A stretch of DNA of 64,000 nt from Streptomyces sp. YIM 121038 (lineage in GTDB: Bacteria > Actinomycetota > Actinomycetes > Streptomycetales > Streptomycetaceae): contig NZ_CP030771.1 of assembly GCF_006088715.1 (NCBI RefSeq), forward strand, positions 9,732,001-9,796,000, in the 5' to 3' direction. The notes under the pieces are model-generated. The model was given only the letters and a program-made list of their open reading frames with translations, ran no database searches and had not been told where the DNA came from. Of the stretch, positions 58,992 through 64,000 are shown piece after piece; position 1 is the first letter of the stretch, and every line of letters starts with the position of its first letter. The translations under genes and the position numbers were made by a program.

Positions 58992-59313
58992 TCCCCTGCG
59001 GCCGGTCGCCGCCGAACTCGAGCCGCGTTCCCTTGAAGACGTAGATCAGGAAGTCGGTGCACTCCTGGTCCCGGTACAGCGCGGCGTCCGTCCCCGTGCC
59101 GTTGGTGACGTTCACCGCAGGGGACTCGAAGTAGGCGCAGACTCCGTCCGGCGGATTCTCCTTCCGGTGTTCCACGCCTTGTGCGTCGGTGTACTTCAGG
59201 ACGCCGATGGCCGCGGCGGATTCGCCGGGGAAACCGGCGAGGAGCGCGAAGGACAGGGCCGGGGCCAGGACCGCCCGGCCCGCGCGGCGCAGGGTGTCTC
59301 CCACGGCCGTCAC
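58978..59313 (-). CDS. Small secreted protein, paralogue of its upstream neighbour
   Basis: A 111-aa protein with a signal peptide (about residues 1-35, ending GESAAAIG) and a small beta-rich mature part. It contains GVLKYTDAQGVEHRKENPPD, GVCAYFESPAVNVTNGTGTD and DQECTDFLIYVFKGTRLEFG, with two cysteines that could form a disulfide. The mature part aligns with the protein encoded by 59310-59654. The GTG start overlaps that gene's stop by 4 bp, so the two are translationally coupled. The 3' end overlaps the caspase-like gene's end by 14 bp. Function is unknown. Confidence 0.75.
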   Translation of the reverse strand: MTAVGDTLRRAGRAVLAPALSFALLAGFPGESAAAIGVLKYTDAQGVEHRKENPPDGVCAYFESPAVNVTNGTGTDAALYRDQECTDFLIYVFKGTRLEFGGDRPQGIRFG

Positions 59314-59654
59314 GCTCCCAACTTGGCGCTGCGGGGCTTCGTCGCGCCGAAGACCAGGGACGAGCCCGCGTGGATGGGGATGAGGAAGGTGTTCTCCTCA
59401 CAGAGGCTGCCGGTGAAGAGCCTGCCGTCGGTGTCGGTGAGGTTGGCGACGCTGACCGCTTCGGCCGTGAAGCTGTAGCAGACGCCGTTGGTCGGGTTGT
59501 CTCTCGCGTGGTCGATCCCGCTCGCGTCGCGGAAGCTCAGCGTGCCGTTGGCCGCCTGCGCCTGGGCGGAGAGGCCGGTGACGAGTGCGAATGCGGCACC
59601 GGTGGCCGCGGCGGCCCTCGCGATACGTCGCCCGGTACGCCTCGGGGTGTCCAT
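59310..59654 (-). CDS. Small secreted protein, first of a tandem paralogous pair
   Basis: A 114-aa protein with a clear signal peptide (RIARAAAATGAAFALVTGLS, cleavage after AQAQA, about residue 34). The mature part is GTLSFRDASGIDHARDNPTN, GVCYSFTAEAVSVANLTDTD and GSLCEENTFLIPIHAGSSLV. It shares the order G-strand, DAxGxxH, NPxxGVC, N-x-T-x-TD, second Cys, FL, G-x-x-LxFG with the downstream protein. ATG at 59654. Similar small two-cysteine secreted proteins are common in Streptomyces, with no known function. Confidence 0.78.
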   Translation of the reverse strand: MDTPRRTGRRIARAAAATGAAFALVTGLSAQAQAANGTLSFRDASGIDHARDNPTNGVCYSFTAEAVSVANLTDTDGRLFTGSLCEENTFLIPIHAGSSLVFGATKPRSAKLGA

Positions 59655-59985
59655 GGCGTGTTCCCCCTTTCTGAGCCTTCGTCCGTACGAAGGGCTCTAT
59701 GTCCGAGAGAGTCCGCTGATTTCAAGGTCTTTTGAAGGGCCGACTCCTGTCATCACCCATGTGGGTAAGGCAGTTCGCACACCATTCGAGCGAGGGAACG
59801 CGTGGTCGAGCGGGGGCGGGTCCGGACCGGGTCACCCGTGCGCCGTTCCCATGCGGGCGCTCTCACATAAGGCCACGTCAGAGCCGATTTGCCCCACCCC
59901 GGGGCCGGTATGTCACAGTGGCCGTCCTGTCGGCCGAGCGCCTGACGTTCCCGTGTACCCGTACCCCCTTCCTTGGCAGAGAACG
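59655..59985. other. Intergenic region between divergent genes
   Basis: About 330 bp between the leftward small secreted protein genes and the rightward acetyltransferase gene. It contains no recognised gene. It presumably carries both promoters. A stretch less rich in G+C lies at 59690-59770. Confidence 0.3.
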
Positions 59986-60750
59986 ATGCAGGCTACGACT
60001 CTTGTCTCCCGGACCGCCGACCTGTTCGACCAGGGCCTGGAGCGTCGGTCCGGCGCCGCCCTGCTGCGCTTCGGCGCCGCCCGGCGCCGCCAGGACGACC
60101 GGACCGGCTGGTCCGGCGACGGCGCCGTGGCCTGGCTGGACGCCGGGCGCGGACACGTGTGGAGCGTCGGCGACGCGGCGGCGGCCGCGGAACTCGTGCT
60201 GCACGCCGAGCGTGAACTGCCCGGTGCTGTGCAGGATTTCACCGGGCCGCGCGGCAGCGCCGCGCTGGTGGGGGAGCGCCGCGAGCTCTCCGACGTGGTG
60301 GAGTGGGTTTTCCGCTGGACGCTCGTGGAGCCGCCCGTGATGCGCAATGAGGAGCGCGTGGCCGAGCTCGGCGCGGAGCACCACGAGGAGTTGGCCGCCT
60401 TCCTCGGCGAGCACAGTCCGGGCCACTCCACGGGCCCCGGCTCCGCCGACGTCAGCCTCTGGGCCGGGATCCGCGACGGCGACGGGCGGCTCGTCGCCTG
60501 CGGCGCCCTGAGCAGCCTGCGCGACAGCGGGGCGCCGCTGATGGCGTCCGTCGCCACCGACGCGGCCCAGCGCGGCCAGGGCCTGGGTGCCGCGCTCACC
60601 GCCTGGCTGACCAGGTACGCGGTGCGCGAGCACGGCTTCTGCACGCTGTGGCAGATCGCCGACAACGTCCCCGCGCGCCGGTTGTACGACCGGCTCGGCT
60701 ACCGCGACGAGGACCTCTGCGTCTCGGCGCGCATCGTCGGCGCCGCGTGA
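59986..60750 (+). CDS. GNAT-family N-acetyltransferase
   Basis: A 254-aa protein whose C-terminal half has a clear GNAT domain: VSLWAGIRDGDGRLVACGAL, SVATDAAQRGQGLGAALTAW (the acetyl-CoA-binding Q/RxxGxG/A motif, about residues 186-205) and NVPARRLYDRLGYRDEDLC. The N-terminal ~120 residues are a degenerate, FR47-like partner domain. The substrate is unknown. The ATG at 59986 has only a weak GAGA ribosome site. Confidence 0.85.
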   Translation: MQATTLVSRTADLFDQGLERRSGAALLRFGAARRRQDDRTGWSGDGAVAWLDAGRGHVWSVGDAAAAAELVLHAERELPGAVQDFTGPRGSAALVGERRELSDVVEWVFRWTLVEPPVMRNEERVAELGAEHHEELAAFLGEHSPGHSTGPGSADVSLWAGIRDGDGRLVACGALSSLRDSGAPLMASVATDAAQRGQGLGAALTAWLTRYAVREHGFCTLWQIADNVPARRLYDRLGYRDEDLCVSARIVGAA

Positions 60751-60799
60751 GGCCGCGGGGCGCGGGAACCCCGCCCGGCGCCGTGCTGGAGGCGGCGGT

Positions 60800-61528
60800 T
60801 CACTCCCCGCGCCCGGCCCGGCCGTGCACGGCTGTGACGTGGGTGACGGCGGCGGACAGCTGGGCCTGGGTGGCGTCCGGCAGCGGGGCGCCCTTGATGG
60901 ATCCCACCACCTGCTGAGCGAGCAGGTACAGCTTGACGTTGGTGTTCTGCGAGGTCATGACCAGGACGTCCCACGCCTCCTCCTCGTCGAGGGCGAAGGC
61001 GGCCATCAGGATGCCGCGGGCCGTGTCGATGGGGCCGCGGGTCTGCATCGCACGCCGCAGCTGTGCGATTTTGACGCGCAGGCCGTTCTCGGAGTCGTCC
61101 GGGCCGTCGGCGGCGGACGGGGCACCTGCCTGCGCGGAGGCCTCCGGCGTGAACAGGGGCAGGGCCCCGGTGAGCGCGAAGACCCGCTCCGCGGCCGGGC
61201 TGAGCGCGAGGATCGCGACCGTCTTCGCCTCGTCCAGGGCCCGCTGGCGCACGGTCAGCAGGGTGTTGAGCCCGGAGCAGTCGCAGAACGCGACGCCGCT
61301 GAGGTCCACGTCGATGCCCTCGCCGGAGCGGGCGAGGGCCGAGCGCAGCTCGCGGCGCAGCTCCTGTTCCGTGTCGAGGTCGAGATCGCCGCGGACGGTG
61401 ACCACGAGGCGGTCGCCCTCGGCGCGGAGGCGGACCGTCAGCTCCGACCGCGGCGCCGGGCCGCGGGGGTCGGCGAGCCCCGCGCGGCTGTCGGCCTGCC
61501 CGGTCCCTGACTGCGCCGCCTGCGGCAT
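60800..61528 (-). CDS. STAS-ANTAR protein (anti-sigma antagonist with RNA-binding domain)
   Basis: A 242-aa regulator with two domains. The STAS domain (about residues 28-125) has LVVTVRGDLDLDTEQELRRE and VDLSGVAFCDCSGLNTLLTV, with the Ser of the DxSG-type phospho-switch in DCSGL. An ANTAR domain follows (about 150-205: LRVKIAQLRRAMQTRGPIDT, ARGILMAAFALDEEEAWDVL, TNVKLYLLAQQVV), which binds tandem RNA hairpins to prevent termination. Combining partner switching with antitermination in one chain suggests it links stress sigma control to RNA-level regulation. GGAGAAG precedes the ATG. Confidence 0.88.
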   Translation of the reverse strand: MPQAAQSGTGQADSRAGLADPRGPAPRSELTVRLRAEGDRLVVTVRGDLDLDTEQELRRELRSALARSGEGIDVDLSGVAFCDCSGLNTLLTVRQRALDEAKTVAILALSPAAERVFALTGALPLFTPEASAQAGAPSAADGPDDSENGLRVKIAQLRRAMQTRGPIDTARGILMAAFALDEEEAWDVLVMTSQNTNVKLYLLAQQVVGSIKGAPLPDATQAQLSAAVTHVTAVHGRAGRGE

Positions 61529-61636
61529 GGTCTTCTCCCCTGGGCTGGAGCGCCTGTGTATCTGCCGTCACCAGGTTCGCCGTCCTGCGGATCCACGTCA
61601 ACGGATACATGAAATCTGGTTCACGTATTCTCTTGC

Positions 61637-62014
61637 ATGAACTGGCTGGCGTACGATCTGCCCATGGGTGGAGCACCGGAACCGCACACGGGATGGACGT
61701 TCATCACCAATCACGCGCGGGTACTCGCTGTCATTGCCGACAACCAGAACGCGCGGGTCCGGGACATCGCTGCTCACTGCAGACTCACCGAACGCGCTGT
61801 GCAGAAGATCATCTCCGATCTGGAGCACAGCGGGTATCTGTCCCACACCCGCGAAGGCCGCACCAACGCCTACCAGATCGAGCCGGGTACGATCCTGCGC
61901 CACCCAGCCGAGGCCGGGCTCACCGTGGCCTCTCTGCTGGGCCTGCTCGCCCAGGTCGACACCCAGCACGCGGCCGCGCCGCACACCGACCGGGGCCCCG
62001 CGCGCGACGGCTGA
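61637..62014 (+). CDS. Winged-helix (MarR/ArsR-like) DNA-binding protein
   Basis: A 125-aa protein centred on a winged helix: HARVLAVIADNQNARVRDIA, AHCRLTERAVQKIISDLEHS and GYLSHTREGRTNAYQIEPG (about residues 28-85). This small regulator type is frequent in Streptomyces. The ligand and target are unknown. ATG 61637 has no ribosome site but a -10-like TATTCT ends a few bases upstream, so the message may be leaderless; ATG 61664 is an alternative start. It is divergent from the STAS-ANTAR gene. Confidence 0.8.
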   Translation: MNWLAYDLPMGGAPEPHTGWTFITNHARVLAVIADNQNARVRDIAAHCRLTERAVQKIISDLEHSGYLSHTREGRTNAYQIEPGTILRHPAEAGLTVASLLGLLAQVDTQHAAAPHTDRGPARDG

Positions 62015-62085
62015 ACGCCACGGCCGGGACACCCTGCGCCGCGGCTCGAGTGAGACTCCGCGCGCCCGTGGGGTACACGGAGCCC

Positions 62086-62751
62086 ATGGTCTCCGGCATC
62101 CAGTGGGCTTCCTTCTTTCCCGCCGCGCTGCTGCTCGCCGCCACCCCCGGGGCGAACCAGCTGCTGGCCCTGCGCAACGGACTGCGGCACGGCCCGCGTC
62201 CTGCCGTGGGCGCGCTCGCTGGCCGCTTCAGCGCGTTCGCGTTGATGGTCGTCGCCGTGGCAACGGGCCTCGGGGCCGTGCTGACCGGTTCCGCGGTGGC
62301 CTTCCACGTCATCAAGTGGTGCGGCGTGGTCTGTCTCGTCTGGCTCGGCGGACGCACGGTGCTCACGGCGGTGCGCCGGCGGCGGGGCGCGGGGCACACC
62401 TCGTACACGGAGCGGGAGGCCCCGCCCGCCAGGGGCGACGGCGGGCGCACGGGCCGGCGGCTCGCCCGGCAGGAGTTCGTCGTCGCGGCCTCCAACCCGA
62501 AGGCGCTCCTTCTGTTCGCCGTGTTCCTGCCGCAGTTCCTGGGCAACGGCGTCGACGAGGCGGCGGTGCCGCTGCTCCTCCTCGGCGCCGCGTACATCGC
62601 CGTGGAGTTCCTCTGCGCGTGTGGGTACGCCGCCCTGGGCGGGCGGTTGCAGAGCCTGGGGATGACGCGGCGGACCCGGCGGGCGCTGGACGCGTGCACC
62701 GGGGTCGCGATGCTGGGGCTCGCCGGGTGGCTGGCCGCTGAGCGTCGCTGA
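62086..62751 (+). CDS. LysE-family amino-acid exporter
   Basis: A 221-aa membrane protein with six predicted helices. The N-terminal family motif is FFPAALLLAATPGANQLLAL, followed by a GLRHGPRPAVGALAGRFSAF loop. A charged cytoplasmic loop precedes RQEFVVAASNPKALLLFAVF and LPQFL, matching the NPK motif of LysE/RhtB carriers. It likely exports an amino acid or derivative. It lies 71 bp downstream of the winged-helix regulator, in the same direction, so it may be under its control. Confidence 0.9.
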   Translation: MVSGIQWASFFPAALLLAATPGANQLLALRNGLRHGPRPAVGALAGRFSAFALMVVAVATGLGAVLTGSAVAFHVIKWCGVVCLVWLGGRTVLTAVRRRRGAGHTSYTEREAPPARGDGGRTGRRLARQEFVVAASNPKALLLFAVFLPQFLGNGVDEAAVPLLLLGAAYIAVEFLCACGYAALGGRLQSLGMTRRTRRALDACTGVAMLGLAGWLAAERR

Positions 62752-62820
62752 CCTCGGCTCGTACCGGTCCTGGAGCGGGGACCGCTGCGAGCCGAGGGCG
62801 AAGGGGCGGGCGGTGCGGGG

Positions 62821-63075
62821 TCACCCCGTGACGATCCGGCCGCCGAAGGTGGGGGAGAGGACGTGGGTGAGCGCGTGGTCGACGCGGTCGAACCTGAAGT
62901 TCCAGGCGCAGATGCGACGGGGCCGGTTCTCCCCGCGGCAGGGCACGCGTGCGTCGGAGGCACCGGAGGTCACCGTGCCCAGGGCGATCACCCGGGAGAG
63001 GCCGCCCGTGAGGCTGAAGACCGGACCTCCGCTGTCCCCCTGGCCGGGACCGTACTGGGCGGCGTCCTGCGACGC
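62821..63075 (-). pseudogene. C-terminal remnant of a chymotrypsin-like (S1) serine protease
   Basis: In the minus frame ending at TGA 62821-62823 the last ~80 codons read QYGPGQGDSGGPVFSLTGG (catalytic Ser in GDSGGP), SRVIALGTVTSGASDARVPC, RRICAWNFRFDRVDHALTHV and end FGGRIVTG. This is the end of a secreted S1-family protease with a C-x-C disulfide pattern. Upstream in this frame the sequence becomes Pro/Ala/Ser-rich, with no start codon, signal peptide, His or Asp blocks, so the front two-thirds are gone. The region to 63266 has no other gene. Confidence 0.7.
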
Positions 63076-63266
63076 GCACCCGGCGGCACCGGGGGCCCAG
63101 GACGAAGGTTCTCTTGCGCTGGGTGCCGCGGGACTTGAGCCCGGTCCCGCGCGGAGCCGATCGGTGTGTCATGGCATCCTCGCGTGGCCTGGGGAGGCAT
63201 CAGGCGGAGGAGGGGCCGGAGCGACGCGGGACGTCACGTTCTTATTCCGCTCAGCGGAGCACCGCG

Positions 63267-63755
63267 CTACTTGACCTCGCTCAGGCGCCCCGTGGCGACG
63301 TCGAAGACGAAGCCGCGGACGGAGTCGGTGTGCGGGACGAACGGGCTGGAGGTGATGCGTTCCACGGACCGGCGTACGTCGTCCTCCAGGTCGGGGAACG
63401 CCTCGGCGGCCCAGGGCGGGCGGACCCCGGTCTCCTCCTCGAGCTGTCGCGCGAAGGCGTCGTCGGTGAAGGTGAGCATGCCGCAGTCGGTGTGGTGGAT
63501 CAGGATGATCTCCCGCGTCCCCAGCAGGCGCTGGCTGATGGCCAGCGAGCGGATCTCGTCGTCGGTGACCACGCCGCCCGCGTTGCGGATGACATGGGCC
63601 TCGCCGTCCTTGAGGCCGAGGATCGCGTACACGTTCAGGCGGGCGTCCATGCAGGCGAGGACCGCCACCTGCCGCGACGGGGGGAGGGGCAGCGGGCCGC
63701 GGAAGGACGCGGCGTACGCGGTGTTGTGGGCCAGGTACTCGTCGGTCGCGGACAC
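63267..63755 (-). CDS. Beta-carbonic anhydrase
   Basis: A 162-aa zinc enzyme interconverting CO2 and bicarbonate. Zinc ligands and the Asp/Arg dyad are in VAVLACMDARLNVYAILGLK (Cys-x-Asp-x-Arg, about residues 35-39) and IILIHHTDCGMLTFTDD (His-x-x-Cys, about 87-90), separated by VIRNAGGVVTDDEIRSLAIS. The length is that of the short actinobacterial Rv1284/type II-like group. The GTG start at 63755 follows GGGGAGGA. It is an isolated leftward gene. Confidence 0.93.
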   Translation of the reverse strand: MSATDEYLAHNTAYAASFRGPLPLPPSRQVAVLACMDARLNVYAILGLKDGEAHVIRNAGGVVTDDEIRSLAISQRLLGTREIILIHHTDCGMLTFTDDAFARQLEEETGVRPPWAAEAFPDLEDDVRRSVERITSSPFVPHTDSVRGFVFDVATGRLSEVK

Positions 63756-63916
63756 GGCGTCCTCCCCTTCTGAGGCCGGGCCTCCCCGGCATCCGTCGCT
63801 CGGCACCGTAGTGACGGGCCCGGCGCGGCGGAAGGCCTCGGCCGGTTCGGCCACGGTCCTGCAACGCCCCCGCAATGAACGCGGGTACGCCGCTCGTGGC
63901 CCGCCCGTGGAAGCCG

Positions 63917-64000
63917 TCACACGATGCCGCTGACCGTCACCGTCACGCGTACCGGGACCGGCGTCGCCAGCGTGGTGCGCGCCGCCCGCGTCACGGCCTC
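63917..64000 (-). CDS. Partial gene, C-terminus only
   Basis: The last 27 codons of a leftward gene that begins beyond the window. They read EAVTRAARTTLATPVPVRVT followed by VTVSGIV and the stop at 63917-63919. The alternating valine pattern resembles the end of a small alpha/beta stress protein such as the Asp23/Gls24 group, but the fragment is too short to assign. Confidence 0.45.
   Translation of the reverse strand, partial: EAVTRAARTTLATPVPVRVTVTVSGIV

Overview
The window has very high G+C, strong third-position G/C bias, frequent GTG starts, AGGAG-type ribosome binding sites and many 4-bp ATGA/GTGA gene overlaps. Together with the gene content (2-methylisoborneol operon, ECF sigma/anti-sigma pair, IclR/GlxA/HxlR regulators, R61-like DD-peptidase, ANTAR-STAS protein), this points to a Streptomyces or close relative chromosome. 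The many secreted, regulatory and specialised-metabolism genes suggest a chromosome arm rather than the core. No rRNA, tRNA, CRISPR array or intact insertion sequence was found.

Layout. 1-2.1 kb: the end of a respiratory nitrate reductase operon (narJ tail, narI), translationally coupled to a TDT-family transporter. 2.1-12.1 kb: MarR and IclR regulators, a secreted beta-propeller, an Eis-like acetyltransferase, a RimK-like ligase, a beta-lactamase-fold hydrolase, a lipoprotein, a methyltransferase pseudogene, a RidA protein, a coiled-coil protein and a VanX-like dipeptidase. 12.2-18.2 kb: an OmpR-type two-component pair with a P-loop kinase, then a leftward sigma / anti-sigma / acyl-CoA ligase unit.

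19.0-22.6 kb: a three-gene operon for 2-methylisoborneol: a Family 2B encapsulin shell with a cyclic-nucleotide-binding insertion, the terpene cyclase as its probable cargo, and geranyl diphosphate 2-C-methyltransferase. It ends at a strong terminator. Just downstream a MerR operator overlaps an apparently leaderless promoter driving merR and a BtrH_N/DUF4872 protein. 24.5-42.7 kb is mixed: GlxA-type regulators, DLH and DHFR-fold enzymes, secreted proteins including an RTX-like repeat protein, a TAP-type lipoprotein hydrolase, a NarL-type two-component system, an erythromycin-esterase-like protein, MgtC, an NCS1 permease / TetR / amidohydrolase catabolic module, and a NUDIX hydrolase.

43.0-46.3 kb: a minimal class II lanthipeptide locus, a 65-aa precursor and a LanM synthetase separated by a large attenuator-like hairpin, with no visible transporter or protease. 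46.3-49 kb holds small poorly characterised membrane and regulatory genes. 49.3-64 kb: an HSL-type hydrolase with a 7-residue repeat tail, a 17-codon peptide ORF, a PhoA-type alkaline phosphatase with a candidate PHO box, an R61-like DD-peptidase, a secreted lipase-like hydrolase, a divergent NmrA/HxlR pair, a probable degenerate caspase-fold protein, a tandem pair of small secreted paralogues, a STAS-ANTAR protein, a LysE exporter, a serine-protease remnant and a beta-carbonic anhydrase.

Start sites were chosen from codon frame, ribosome binding site and family lengths, and several are uncertain as noted. Functions rest on motif recognition; no database search was run.
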